Positions 6,627 to 17,018 of a stretch of DNA of 26,009 bases are shown here, in pieces. Made by a program: the position numbers and the translations under genes. The stretch's first letter is position 1, and every line of letters starts with the position of its first letter. The stretch is from Pseudomonadota bacterium (lineage in GTDB: Bacteria; Pseudomonadota; Gammaproteobacteria; Xanthomonadales; Xanthomonadaceae), in NCBI GenBank assembly GCA_023430045.1, contig JAEZCF010000003.1, forward strand, positions 1 through 26,009, written 5' to 3'. The notes beneath the pieces were generated by a model. The model searched no databases. It was not told the origin of the DNA and was given only the letters and a program-made list of their open reading frames with translations.

Positions 6627-7491
6627 CCTTTCCCTTGTTTTCCCCGGATATCCGCTGCTGGATGACCGCCAGGTACTGGCGGTTTCCGGGCCCGACGCGG
6701 TGGCGTTCGCGCATGCGCAGTTCTCCAGCGATGTGCAGGCGCTGGCCGACAACCATTGGCAGTGGAGCGCTTGGCTGACCGCCAAGGGCCGCACCATCGC
6801 GGTGTTCCAGCTCATCCGTCGCTCGCCTGAGGAACTGTTGCTGGTTCTGGCCGACGGCGATGCCGATGAGATTGGTTCGCAACTGCAGCGCTTCGTCTTC
6901 CGTCGCAAGGTCCGTATCGGCCTGCGCGATGACCTGCGGGTCACCGGTGCCTTCACCGCACCGGAATGCGCCGTCGGCGCAGCCCTGGCCGTTCCGTCCG
7001 ATGGCACGCTGGAACTGGACTTGGGCAGCGACGCGTTGCCGAGGGTGATGCGCCTTGGCCCTGCGCTGGAAGATGACGCCGACCACGATCCTTCCGCCGA
7101 TGCGCGGTTCCGCGAGGCCTGGCGGCAGGCTGACCTGCGCTTCGGCCTGCCGCGGCTGGATGCGCAACAGCGCGAGCAGTGGACGCCGCAGCAGCTGGGG
7201 CTGGATCGACTGAACGGCTACAGCGTGAAAAAGGGCTGTTACCCAGGACAGGAGATCGTCGCGCGCACCCATTTCCTGGGCAAGGCGAAACGTTCGCTGC
7301 AGTTGCTGCAGGTGGCTGCCGCATCGGCCGGACACACGGTCGAGCAGGACGGCAGCGCCCTGGGCACCGTGGCCAGCGTGGCCGGCGATCTCGCGTTGGC
7401 GGTGCTGCCGCTGGAAACCAGCGACATGCCGCTGAGCATCGCGGGACAGGCCGCGCAGCGCATGCCGCTGCTGGATGGCCTGGCGCGTTGA
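6616..7491 (+). CDS. ygfZ: YgfZ, folate-binding Fe-S cluster repair protein
   Basis: YgfZ (IBA57/CAF17 family, related to glycine cleavage T-protein) helps make or repair certain Fe-S enzymes with a folate cofactor. The 291-aa product carries the diagnostic KKGCYPGQEIVAR motif near its last third, including the essential cysteine, and an N-terminal SGPDAVAFAHAQFSSDV segment. I chose the GTG at 6616 because it gives a natural N-terminus (PDNLSLVFPGYPLL). The more distant TTG at 6565 would overlap the divergent SdhAF4-like gene. No strong ribosome site is visible, so the start is uncertain. It is divergent from the sdh operon, which encodes an Fe-S enzyme, and convergent with the ABC ATPase gene. 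Confidence 0.92.
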   Translation: MPDNLSLVFPGYPLLDDRQVLAVSGPDAVAFAHAQFSSDVQALADNHWQWSAWLTAKGRTIAVFQLIRRSPEELLLVLADGDADEIGSQLQRFVFRRKVRIGLRDDLRVTGAFTAPECAVGAALAVPSDGTLELDLGSDALPRVMRLGPALEDDADHDPSADARFREAWRQADLRFGLPRLDAQQREQWTPQQLGLDRLNGYSVKKGCYPGQEIVARTHFLGKAKRSLQLLQVAAASAGHTVEQDGSALGTVASVAGDLALAVLPLETSDMPLSIAGQAAQRMPLLDGLAR

Positions 7492-7497
7492 GGTTCT

Positions 7498-7520
7498 CGC
7501 CGGGCGTGGCCCGGCGCTAC
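7498..7520. repeat. SMAG/REP-like hairpin between convergent ygfZ and ABC ATPase genes
   Basis: CGCCGGGC (7498-7505), loop GTG, GCCCGGCG (7509-7516), then CTAC (7517-7520), which is GTAG on the minus strand. It fills the 32-nt gap between two convergent genes and may stop or protect both transcripts. There is no T-tract on either side. Confidence 0.7.
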
Positions 7521-7523
7521 CGT

Positions 7524-8606
7524 TTACAGCCGCTCGCCGGTTTCCGCATCGAAGAAGTGCAGTGCGTCCGGCTGCACGCGAACCTTCATGGTCTCGCCAA
7601 CCGCCGGCAGCGCACGTGGCGCCACGCGCATCGCCAGCGACTGGGTGCCGCTAACCAGGTTCACGAAGATTTCGTTGCCGACCGGCTCGATACCTTCGAT
7701 ACGCGCATCGAATGCGCCTTCGGCGCCGTCTTCGGCGGGCTGCAGATGTTCGGGACGCACGCCGACCGCGATCGGCCGGCCCAGCCAATGCGGCTCGACG
7801 CCCGCCTGGCCCAGCGGCGCTGCCCAGTCGCCATTGATGACCGACACACCAGCCGCGCTGCTCTGCAGGCTGCCACGCAGCACGTTCATCGCCGGGCTGC
7901 CGAGGAAGCCGGCAACGAACAGGTTCGCGGGGCGCTCGTACAACGCCATGGGCGTATCGATCTGCTGGATGACGCCGTCCTTCAGCACCACGATGCGCTG
8001 GCCGAGCGTCATCGCCTCGACCTGGTCGTGGGTGACGTAGATCATCGTGGTGCCCAGCTTGCGATGCAGCTGCGCGATCTCGGTGCGCACGCTGTGGCGC
8101 AGCTTGGCGTCCAGGTTGGACAACGGCTCGTCGAGCAGGAACACCGCAGGCTCGCGCACCAGCGCGCGCCCCAGGGCCACGCGCTGGCGCTGGCCGCCGG
8201 ACATCGCCTTCGGCAGCTTGTCCATCATGTCCACCAGCCCGAGCGTCTGCGCGGCATCGTTGATGCGGCGTTCGATGGTGGCCCTGTCATGCCCGCGCAG
8301 CTTCAGCCCGAACGCCAGGTTCTCGGCGACGGTCATGTGCGGATACAGGGCATAGCTCTGGAACACCATGGCGATGTCGCGATCCTTCGGCGCCACGTCA
8401 TTGACCACCCGTTCGCCGATGGACAGCGTGCCGCCGCTGATCTCCTCCAGGCCGGCGATCATCCGCAGCAGCGTGGACTTGCCGCAGCCCGACGGCCCGA
8501 CCAGCACCATCAACTCGCCGTCGGCCACGTCGAACGTTGCGTCCTGCACCGCGACCTGGCCGTTGTCGTAGACCTTGCGCACGCCCTGCAACTGCACTCT
8601 TGCCAT
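7524..8606 (-). CDS. ugpC: MalK/UgpC-family sugar ABC transporter ATP-binding protein (orphan)
   Basis: The 360-aa product is an ATPase of the CUT1 sugar importer class. It has Walker A GPSGCGKST (37-45), VFQSYALYPH (Q-loop), signature MSGGQ (135-139), Walker B ending in E160, and a switch histidine in VTHDQVEAMTLG. The MalK-type C-terminal regulatory domain (about 235-360) contains GVRPEHL. In many bacteria one such ATPase (MsmX, MsmK, UgpC) serves several sugar importers, and no permease or binding protein is nearby. It is divergent from zwf, with a LacI-type operator in between, which suggests shared sugar control. The name ugpC is the generic family label; the true substrate is unknown. 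Confidence 0.88.
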   Translation of the reverse strand: MARVQLQGVRKVYDNGQVAVQDATFDVADGELMVLVGPSGCGKSTLLRMIAGLEEISGGTLSIGERVVNDVAPKDRDIAMVFQSYALYPHMTVAENLAFGLKLRGHDRATIERRINDAAQTLGLVDMMDKLPKAMSGGQRQRVALGRALVREPAVFLLDEPLSNLDAKLRHSVRTEIAQLHRKLGTTMIYVTHDQVEAMTLGQRIVVLKDGVIQQIDTPMALYERPANLFVAGFLGSPAMNVLRGSLQSSAAGVSVINGDWAAPLGQAGVEPHWLGRPIAVGVRPEHLQPAEDGAEGAFDARIEGIEPVGNEIFVNLVSGTQSLAMRVAPRALPAVGETMKVRVQPDALHFFDAETGERL

Positions 8607-8952
8607 AACTCCCGTCCCATCCGCCTGTTGCCTGGGCTATTGCCCGTGGACTGCCCCCGACCCTCCCGTTGGCAGCATTTTTTGCCTCGGTGCGGCATGA
8701 CGCACACCAATGCAATCGAATACAGTGGCATATTCTGCCATGTAACCGTTTTCACGTGGCAGTATGCAAAGTTCGCTGCGCCGTGCCCGGGCAGCGGCTG
8801 CGGAAAACACCTCCGTGGCGCCCTCGCGGGTGGCAAGGTGCAAGCCTCGACGCCAGCGGGAAAAACAGTGGTCAACATGCAGTGCGAACCCTTCCCGGAA
8901 CCCAGCCAGGTAGCGATTGACAACGATGTCACCCGGATCTGAAACTCGAGCG
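8607..8952. other. 346-nt divergent regulatory region between the ABC ATPase gene and zwf
   Basis: No gene is convincing here. The stretch holds a perfect LacI-family operator (8741-8754). An adjacent inverted repeat, TGGCA-N5-TGCCA (8726-8740), overlaps nothing else. TTGACA occurs at 8917-8922 but lacks a good -10 at the right distance and lies close to the zwf ATG. An AT-richer patch runs from about 8720 to 8770 and is the likely core of the divergent promoters. I could not place -10/-35 pairs with confidence. Confidence 0.6.
8741..8754. promoter_or_regulatory. LacI/GalR-family operator
   Basis: TGTAACCGTTTTCA matches the LacI/GalR-family pattern TGNAANCGNTTNCA at every fixed position, with the central CG typical of the family. 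It lies about 135 bp upstream of the ABC ATPase ATG and about 200 bp upstream of the zwf ATG, so one repressor could control both. No LacI-family gene is in the window. Confidence 0.65.
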
Positions 8953-10389
8953 ATGCACGACACCCTCTTCCTGTTCGGCGCCACCGGCGATCTGGCCCAG
9001 CGCTATCTCTTTCCTTCATTGCTGCGCCTGCTGGGCGATGGCCTGCTGCCGGAAGATTTCCGCGTCCGTGCGCTGGCACTGTCGCCGCACGATACCGACG
9101 CATTCCGCGACCTGCTGCGGCCGCGCCTGCAGCAGGCGCATCCGCTGTCGACGCCGCAGGACATCGAATCGCTGCTGCAGCGCATCGATTACCGCTCGGT
9201 GGACCTGCGCAACGCCGATTCGGTCGCCGAAGCCGTGGCGGACCTGGTGGACCGCGACTGCGTCAGCTACCTGGCCATCCCTCCGGGTCTGTACATCTCC
9301 ACCTGCGAAGGCCTGGCCAAGGGCGGCGCGCTGGCGGCACCGCATCGGCTGATGCTGGAGAAGCCGATCGGCAGCGACAGCGAAAGCGCCGAGGAGATCA
9401 TCACCACCATCGCCCAGTGGATCGATGAGGACCGGGTGTTCCGCCTGGATCATTACCTGGGCAAGGCGGCAGTGCAGAACCTGATCGCGCTGCGCTTCGG
9501 CAATACGCTGCTGGAAGCGGTGTGGAACCGCACCTACATCGAATCAGTGCACATCCTGGTGGCCGAAAGCGAAGGCGTGGATGGCCGTGATGCCTACTAC
9601 GCACGCTCCGGTGCGCTGCGCGACATGGTGCAGAGCCACATCCTGCAGCTGATGTGCCTGGTGGCGATGGAGCCGCCGGCATCGCTGGAGGCCGACCGCA
9701 TCCGCGACGAGAAGGTCAAGGTACTGCGTTCGCTGCGGCCGCTGGATGCCGCCAACGCGGCGCGCGACAGCGTGCGCGGACGCTATACCGCCGGCACCAT
9801 CAACGGCCAGCCGGCGCAGGCGTACCAGCCCCCGGAAGGCAGCGACGTGGAGACCTTCACCGCCGTCACCGCGCATATCGACAACTGGCGCTGGAGCGGC
9901 GTGCCGTTCCACCTGGTCACCGGCAAGCGTCTGCCCGAGCGCACCAGCCGCGTGGTGGTGACGCTCAAGCCGGTCACCCACTGGCTGTTCGAGCGCCCGC
10001 AGCGCAGCCAGGCAACCCCGAACCGGCTGGTATTCCAGCTGCAGCCGCAGGAAAACATCGAGCTGGGCCTGATGAGCAGCCTGGCCGCGCCGGAATGGGG
10101 CGCAGTGGAGCTGCAGCCGCTGGAACTGGAACTGTCGGTACCGACCGGCCTGCACCGCCGCATCGCCTACGAACGCCTGTTCCTGGATGCCTTCAACGGC
10201 AACCACGCGCTGTTCGTGCGCGATGACGAAGTGCGTGCCGCGTGGCACTGGATCGACAGCGTGGCCGACGCCTGGAAGGCCGCTGGCCTGCCGCTGGAAC
10301 CCTACCCCGCCGGGCAATGGGGTCCGTCGCAGGCGGCCGCGTTCCTGCCTGACGATGTGACGGCCAGTGCCCACGGAGACCAGCCGTGA
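8953..10389 (+). CDS. zwf: Glucose-6-phosphate 1-dehydrogenase
   Basis: Zwf oxidises glucose-6-phosphate to 6-phosphogluconolactone, making NADPH or NADH, at the head of the Entner-Doudoroff and pentose phosphate routes. The 478-aa product starts with the nucleotide-binding GATGDLAQR (9-17), has EKPIG (136-140), and carries the active-site RLDHYLGK (164-171) with the catalytic histidine. I chose the ATG at 8953 because MHDTLFLFGATGDLA is a natural family N-terminus; an ATG at 8926 would add nine residues. Its stop codon overlaps the glk GTG (GTGA), beginning a tightly coupled zwf-glk-pgl-edd run. Confidence 0.97.
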   Translation: MHDTLFLFGATGDLAQRYLFPSLLRLLGDGLLPEDFRVRALALSPHDTDAFRDLLRPRLQQAHPLSTPQDIESLLQRIDYRSVDLRNADSVAEAVADLVDRDCVSYLAIPPGLYISTCEGLAKGGALAAPHRLMLEKPIGSDSESAEEIITTIAQWIDEDRVFRLDHYLGKAAVQNLIALRFGNTLLEAVWNRTYIESVHILVAESEGVDGRDAYYARSGALRDMVQSHILQLMCLVAMEPPASLEADRIRDEKVKVLRSLRPLDAANAARDSVRGRYTAGTINGQPAQAYQPPEGSDVETFTAVTAHIDNWRWSGVPFHLVTGKRLPERTSRVVVTLKPVTHWLFERPQRSQATPNRLVFQLQPQENIELGLMSSLAAPEWGAVELQPLELELSVPTGLHRRIAYERLFLDAFNGNHALFVRDDEVRAAWHWIDSVADAWKAAGLPLEPYPAGQWGPSQAAAFLPDDVTASAHGDQP

Positions 10390-11393
10390 GCGTGCGCCGG
10401 CAGCCGGTCCTGGTGGCCGACATCGGCGGCACCAATGCCCGTTTCGCGCTCGCCGACACCACCACCGGATCGCCGCTGCTGCTGGATACCATCCGCGAAT
10501 TCGCGGTCGCCGATTTTCCCTCGCTGGGCGAAGCGGCGCGTCATTACCTGCAGGACATCGACGCGGACGCCAACTGCGGCGTGTTCGCGGTGGCCGGTCG
10601 CGTGGATGGCGATGAAGCACGCATCACCAACCACCCCTGGGTGATCTCGCGCAGCCGCACCGCTTCGATGCTGGGTTTTTCCGAGCTGCACCTGATCAAC
10701 GATTTCGCCGCCCAGGCGATGGCCATCTCCCTGCTGCAGCCCGACGACGTGGTGCAGATCGGCGGCGCTGCCTGGAGCCCGCGCACCCCCGGCACGCCGG
10801 CCAACTACGGCGTGATCGGCCCCGGCACCGGCCTTGGCGTGGGCGGGCTGGTGGTGCGCAACGAGCGCTGCTATCCGCTGGAAACCGAAGGCGGCCATGT
10901 AAGCTTCCCGCCCGGCACGCCGGAGGAAATCCGCATCCTGGAAATCCTTTCGGAAACCTTCGGGCGGGTGTCCAACGAGCGGCTGATCTGCGGTCCCGGA
11001 CTGGTCAACATCCATCGCGCGGTCTGCGAGATGGCCGGCTTCGATCCAGGACACCTGCAACCGGCCGACGTCACCGCGCGCGCGGCGGCGAAGGATCTGC
11101 AGGCGATGCGTGCGGTGGACCTGTTCTGCGCCATATTCGGCGCCATCTCCGGCGACCTGGTGCTGATCCAGGGCGCATGGGATGGTGTGTTCCTGACCGG
11201 CGGGCTGGTCCCGCGCATGCTCGATTCCCTGCAGCATTCCGGTTTCCGCCAGCGTTTCGAACACAAGGGACGCTTTTCTTCGATCATGGGCCGGGTGCCC
11301 TCGCTGGCCGTGGTGCATCCCAACCCCGGCCTGCTGGGCGCGGCGGCGTACGCGGTCGATGCCGATCATGATGCACCTGGAGCAGTTGCCTGA
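10386..11393 (+). CDS. glk: Glucokinase
   Basis: The 335-aa product phosphorylates glucose with ATP. It has ADIGGTNARFAL (phosphate-binding motif, about 11-22), LINDFAAQA with the catalytic aspartate, GPGTGLGVGG, and LETEGGH of the Glk (PF02685) family, rather than the CxCGxxGC zinc motif of ROK kinases. The GTG start at 10386 overlaps the zwf stop codon by 4 nt, with GGAG about 8 nt before it. It is only slightly longer than E. coli Glk (321 aa). Its place between zwf and pgl implies that glucose enters this pathway as free sugar. Confidence 0.96.
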   Translation: MSVRRQPVLVADIGGTNARFALADTTTGSPLLLDTIREFAVADFPSLGEAARHYLQDIDADANCGVFAVAGRVDGDEARITNHPWVISRSRTASMLGFSELHLINDFAAQAMAISLLQPDDVVQIGGAAWSPRTPGTPANYGVIGPGTGLGVGGLVVRNERCYPLETEGGHVSFPPGTPEEIRILEILSETFGRVSNERLICGPGLVNIHRAVCEMAGFDPGHLQPADVTARAAAKDLQAMRAVDLFCAIFGAISGDLVLIQGAWDGVFLTGGLVPRMLDSLQHSGFRQRFEHKGRFSSIMGRVPSLAVVHPNPGLLGAAAYAVDADHDAPGAVA

Positions 11394-12115
11394 TGGCCAT
11401 TTCATTCCCGTCCGAGCGGATCGAGTTCATTGCCCACCGCGATGCCGATACCTGGATCGAAACGGTTGCCGCCGACATTGCCGGTCTGCTCAACGCCGGC
11501 ATCGCCGAGCACGGGCGTACCCGCATGCTGCTCTCCGGCGGCACCACGCCGGCGCCGGTGTACCAGGCGCTGGCGGAACTGGACGTGCACTGGGACCGGG
11601 TGGAAACGAGCCTGGCCGACGAGCGCTGGCTGTCGCCGCAGGACCGCGACAGCAATGCCTGGCTGGTGCGTGAGCATCTGCTCAAACGCGCCGAAGGTGC
11701 GCATTTCGATCCGCTGGTGCGCATCGGCAAGCCGCTTGCCGAGTGCGTGTACACCGCCAACCTGCAGGCACAGTACAGCCAGCCGCCGGGCGTGGTGGTG
11801 CTGGGCATGGGCAACGACGGGCATACCTGCTCGCTGTTCCCCGGCTCGCGCGACCTGCCACGCGCGCTGGACAGCACCCTGCCCTATGCCGCCCTGGACG
11901 CCACAGGCTGTCCGGGTGCGAACCAGTGGCCCCTGCGCATCACCCTGACCCCGCATGGCCTGCGTGCCTGCCGGCAGCGCCTGCTGCTGCTGCGTGGCAA
12001 GCAGAAGCTGGAAGTGCTGCAGCATGCGCTGGACAGCAACGATCCGCTGCAATATCCCATCCTGGCTGCGATCGACACGCCCGGCCCGCGCCTGCGCGTG
12101 CACTGGGCCGACTGA
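11393..12115 (+). CDS. pgl: 6-phosphogluconolactonase
   Basis: The 240-aa product is of the DevB/SOL type, in the glucosamine-6-phosphate isomerase-like superfamily. It hydrolyses 6-phosphogluconolactone to 6-phosphogluconate. Visible motifs are LLSGGTTPAPVY (phosphate binding), SLADERWL, and GMGNDGHTCSLFPG with the expected catalytic histidine. Its ATG shares one base with the glk stop codon (TGATG at 11391-11395), and GGAG lies upstream. It is not the beta-propeller type of E. coli. It catalyses the step between Zwf and Edd, matching gene order. Confidence 0.96.
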   Translation: MAISFPSERIEFIAHRDADTWIETVAADIAGLLNAGIAEHGRTRMLLSGGTTPAPVYQALAELDVHWDRVETSLADERWLSPQDRDSNAWLVREHLLKRAEGAHFDPLVRIGKPLAECVYTANLQAQYSQPPGVVVLGMGNDGHTCSLFPGSRDLPRALDSTLPYAALDATGCPGANQWPLRITLTPHGLRACRQRLLLLRGKQKLEVLQHALDSNDPLQYPILAAIDTPGPRLRVHWAD

Positions 12116-12165
12116 ACAACCGCGATCCCGCCCTTCCTCTCGCCACCTTCCCACGCTGGTAGCCA

Positions 12166-14082
<1,917 letters not shown>

Positions 14083-14096
14083 AACGGCCTGCGGAC

Positions 14097-14117
14097 GGGC
14101 CCGGTGATGCCGGGCCC
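14097..14117. terminator. Hairpin between convergent edd and response-regulator genes
   Basis: GGGCCCGG (14097-14104), loop TGATG, CCGGGCCC (14110-14117) forms a perfect 8-bp stem, 14 nt after the edd stop codon and 18 nt beyond the 3' end of the convergent gene. It could serve both directions. Neither side has a T-tract, so it may be a stabiliser rather than a true rho-independent terminator. Confidence 0.5.
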
Positions 14118-14135
14118 TGCCCGGCACCCTTGCGC

Positions 14136-14783
14136 TTACATCGGCCGGCCGGGGTCCACCAGGCCGTACTGGCTGGCCATGCGTGCCAGCGCGATGTTGT
14201 CATGGATGCCCATCTTCTCGAACAGGCGCGCCTTGTGCGTGTTGATGGTCTTCGCGCTCAGGCTCAGACGTCGCGCGATGTCTTCCTGACGGAAGCCCTG
14301 GGTCAGCAGCAGCGCGACTTCCAGCTCGCGCGGCGACAGGCTGTCGAACGGCGATGCGCTGCCTTCCACCGTGGACAACGCCAGGTTCTGCGCGATGTTG
14401 TTGCCCAGGTAGCGCCGGCCCAGCGAGGCGTCACGCACCGCGCGCAGCAGTTCCTGCGCATTGCAGCCCTTGCTGATGTAACCCGAGGCGCCGGCTTCCA
14501 GCAGCCGCTTGGGCATCGGTCCGTCTTCCAGCACCGATACGATGACCACACGCGTGGCCTGCTGTCCGCGGACGATGCGTTCGGTGACTTCCAGACCACT
14601 GACACCGGGCAGATGCAGGTCGCACAGCACCACGTCGGGCTTCAGCTGGCGGATCTCGCGCAGCGCATCTTCGCCACTTTCCGCCTCACCGATCACCTCG
14701 ATGTCGGTTTCCCCGCTCAGGATCATCTTCATGCCGGTGCGGACCAGTGCGTGGTCGTCCACCAGATAGACACGAATGGTCAT
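14136..14783 (-). CDS. gacA: GacA/UvrY-type response regulator (NarL/LuxR family)
   Basis: The 215-aa product has an N-terminal receiver domain (D9, D10; phospho-acceptor D55 in VLCDLHLPG; S83; K105) and a C-terminal LuxR-type HTH (about 148-210; SPRELEVALLL, AKTINTHKARLFEKM). The family-typical SPFDSLSPRE linker and GYISKG resemble GacA/UvrY closely. In gammaproteobacteria GacA activates small RNAs that titrate RsmA/CsrA. I chose the ATG at 14783 with a GGGGGAAG stretch upstream. No sensor kinase (GacS/BarA) is nearby, which is usual for gacA. The 200 nt upstream include an AT-rich patch at about 14940-14975 that probably holds its promoter. Confidence 0.88.
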   Translation of the reverse strand: MTIRVYLVDDHALVRTGMKMILSGETDIEVIGEAESGEDALREIRQLKPDVVLCDLHLPGVSGLEVTERIVRGQQATRVVIVSVLEDGPMPKRLLEAGASGYISKGCNAQELLRAVRDASLGRRYLGNNIAQNLALSTVEGSASPFDSLSPRELEVALLLTQGFRQEDIARRLSLSAKTINTHKARLFEKMGIHDNIALARMASQYGLVDPGRPM

Positions 14784-14983
14784 GCATCTTCCCCTTTCAC
14801 CGCCGCTGCCGCCTTTTACGGTAGGTACCGCATCGACGTCCCACAAGCGTGGTTTCCGACGACTGAACTGGAAGTGCGGCGGAAATCACAGTCCGCTGCT
14901 CCAGCGTTGGTGCTACCAGCATCGAACTCGCTTGCCTGATCAATATAACGTATTGAACAGAAAATCTTCATGTTTCATTCACG
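14784..14983. other. Leader/promoter region upstream of the gacA-like gene
   Basis: This 200-nt gap separates the gacA-like gene from the end of the PAP2 gene. Most of it is GC-rich, but about 14938-14980 is clearly AT-rich. On the minus strand that patch contains TATATT (14947-14942), a possible -10. The -35 at 17 bp (TGAAGA) is poor. If used, the transcript would have a leader of about 150 nt. I see no gene here. Confidence 0.3.
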
Positions 14984-15709
14984 TCAGGCGGCTTTGGCGG
15001 AGCGAGGATGTCGGCGCCACGGGGCACGATGGCGGAACATGACCAGATAACAGCCCACGCCCCAGACCAGTGCCGCGCACCAGCCGGCGAGGATGTCGGA
15101 TGGGTAATGGACCCCCAGATACACCCGTGAGACGCCGACCAGCAGGGCAAACAGGGGCGCGGCGACCAGCACCGGCCACCGCCAGCGCGTGTTCCAGGCC
15201 AGCAGCACCACCACACAGGCGAAGGTCATGGTGCCCATCGCATGGCCGCTGGGGAAACTGTAGGAGGATTCAGGCGCGATCGACTCCCACAGGCTCGGCC
15301 GGTCGCGCTGGAAGAGCTGCTTGCTGCCCAGGTTCAGCATCGCCGAACCGACGAACGCAAGGGCCGCGAAGCTGGCCTCGCGCCAGCGTCGCCACGCCAG
15401 CAGCAGGATCACGATGGCAACATCGGCCGGGATCAGCAGCCACTCGTAGCCCAGCCGCGTCACCAGCACCACGGCCCGGTCCAGCCCCGGATGATGCAGG
15501 CCATGAAGGCGCCACAGCAGCGGCGCATCGAAATGGAAGGCCTCGAACTCATGGACGTCTTCGGCCAGCGAGACGAAAACCGCCAGCGGCAGCAGCACGC
15601 CGGCGAACAGCAGCACGAAGCGCCACGCGTTGCGCGACATCCAGTGACGGAACCCGACGGCCTGTTCATGGGCCGCCAGGATGGCCGGCTTATCCAGCCC
15701 GTCGGACAT
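14984..15709 (-). CDS. PAP2-family membrane phosphatase
   Basis: This integral membrane phosphatase (241 aa) carries all three PAP2 motifs: KQLFQRDRP, SFPSGHAMG with its catalytic histidine, and SRVYLGVHYPSD with the nucleophilic histidine and aspartate. About five to six hydrophobic segments are visible, starting with WRFVLLFAGVLLPLAVFVSLA. Members dephosphorylate undecaprenyl pyrophosphate, phosphatidylglycerophosphate or lipid A; the substrate cannot be told from the sequence. The gene overlaps the 3' end of ispG. The start at 15709 gives a 20-nt overlap, while in-frame ATGs at 15730 and 15724 would lengthen it. Coupling to ispG, an isoprenoid gene, makes undecaprenyl pyrophosphate recycling an attractive guess. 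Confidence 0.88.
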   Translation of the reverse strand: MSDGLDKPAILAAHEQAVGFRHWMSRNAWRFVLLFAGVLLPLAVFVSLAEDVHEFEAFHFDAPLLWRLHGLHHPGLDRAVVLVTRLGYEWLLIPADVAIVILLLAWRRWREASFAALAFVGSAMLNLGSKQLFQRDRPSLWESIAPESSYSFPSGHAMGTMTFACVVVLLAWNTRWRWPVLVAAPLFALLVGVSRVYLGVHYPSDILAGWCAALVWGVGCYLVMFRHRAPWRRHPRSAKAA

Positions 15710-16955
15710 AGGTCCGCTCGACATACTCATCGATCAGGGACACGAACTCCTGGGCGATGTTCTCGCCGCGCAGGGTGACCTTCTTCTCGCCATCCACGAA
15801 CACCGGTGCCGAGGGTGCCTCGCCGGTGCCCGGCAGGGAAATGCCGATGTTGGCGTGACGCGACTCACCGGGGCCGTTGACCACGCAGCCCATCACCGCC
15901 AAGGTCATGTTCTCCGCGCCCGGGTGACTGACCTTCCACACCGGCATCTTCTCGCGAACATGGTTCTGCACCACCTTGGCCAGTTCCTGGAAGAACTCCG
16001 AGGTGGTGCGGCCGCAGCCCGGGCAGGCGGTGACCAGCGGCGTGAAGGCACGCTGCCCGGTGGTCTGCAGCAGCTCCTGGGCAACGATCACTTCCTGGGT
16101 ACGCGACTGCCCGGGTTCGGGCGTCAGCGAAATACGGATGGTATCGCCGATACCTTCCTGAAGCAGCACCGCCAGCGCCGCCGACGACGCGACGATGCCC
16201 TTGCTGCCGATGCCGGCCTCGGTCAGGCCCAGGTGCAGGGCGAAATCCGAACGCTGGGCAAGATCGCGATAGACCGCGATCAGCTCCTGCACGCCGCTGA
16301 CCTTGGCCGACAGCACGATGCGATCGCGGGGCAGGCCCAGTTCGACGGCCGTGTTGGCCGAATCCAGCGCCGAACGGATGAGCGCTTCGCGCAGCACGCG
16401 GCCGGCATCCCATGGCTGTTCGCGCAGGGTGTTCTCATCCATCAGGCGAGCGGCCAGCGACTGGTCCAGCGAACCCCAGTTGGCGCCGATGCGGACCGGC
16501 TTGTCATAGCGGATGGCGAACTCGATGAGCTGCGCGAACTGGGTGTCCTTCTTCTTGCCAAAGCCCACGTTGCCCGGGTTGATGCGGTACTTCGCCAGCG
16601 CTTCGGCGCAGGCCGGCTCCTGGCTCAGCAACTGATGGCCGTTGTAGTGGAAATCGCCGATCAGCGGTACGTCGATGCCCATCATCGCCAGCTTGTCGAC
16701 GATGCGTGGAATGGCAGCAGCGGATTCGGGATTGTTGACGGTCAGGCGCACCATTTCCGACCCTGCACGCCACAGTTCGGCCACCTGCTTCACGCTGGAG
16801 GCCACATCGGCGGTATCGGTATTGGTCATCGACTGCACCACCACGGGCTTGCCGCCACCGACCACCACGCCGCCGATGCGGACAGGCTGGGTCAGGCGGC
16901 GAGGCCAGGCGGTGGGCTCGGCGGGAGGGGTCGGGCGGGAGACGGCGTCGTGCAT
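15690..16955 (-). CDS. ispG: 4-hydroxy-3-methylbut-2-en-1-yl diphosphate synthase IspG (GcpE)
   Basis: IspG reductively converts MEcPP to HMBPP in the non-mevalonate isoprenoid pathway, using a [4Fe-4S] cluster. The 421-aa product has cluster ligands C311, C314 (CPGCGRT) and C357 with E364 in GCVVNGPGE. The N-terminal TIM-barrel motifs include VQSMTNTDTADV and LIGDFHYNGH. The spacing between the CxxC pair and C357 is about 11 residues longer than in E. coli, a small insertion around 315-345. It is divergent from the regB-like gene; the 105-bp gap between them holds a candidate RegA site. Confidence 0.97.
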   Translation of the reverse strand: MHDAVSRPTPPAEPTAWPRRLTQPVRIGGVVVGGGKPVVVQSMTNTDTADVASSVKQVAELWRAGSEMVRLTVNNPESAAAIPRIVDKLAMMGIDVPLIGDFHYNGHQLLSQEPACAEALAKYRINPGNVGFGKKKDTQFAQLIEFAIRYDKPVRIGANWGSLDQSLAARLMDENTLREQPWDAGRVLREALIRSALDSANTAVELGLPRDRIVLSAKVSGVQELIAVYRDLAQRSDFALHLGLTEAGIGSKGIVASSAALAVLLQEGIGDTIRISLTPEPGQSRTQEVIVAQELLQTTGQRAFTPLVTACPGCGRTTSEFFQELAKVVQNHVREKMPVWKVSHPGAENMTLAVMGCVVNGPGESRHANIGISLPGTGEAPSAPVFVDGEKKVTLRGENIAQEFVSLIDEYVERTYVRRAG

Positions 16956-17018
16956 CCGGGCATTCTAGCGCTGCCACGGGACAGCCGGGTGACTCCCATT
17001 CAGCGGCGGTGCGGCGCT

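Noticed and set aside
7179..8942. Plus-strand open frame of 587 codons across ygfZ, the ABC ATPase gene and the intergenic region
   Set aside because: It overlaps two well-supported genes in the wrong frame or strand and shows no protein-like features.
8917..8945. TTGACA as the zwf -35 element
   Set aside because: At 17-18 bp downstream there is only TGAAAC or GAAACT, and the start would fall on the zwf ATG. I left it unassigned.
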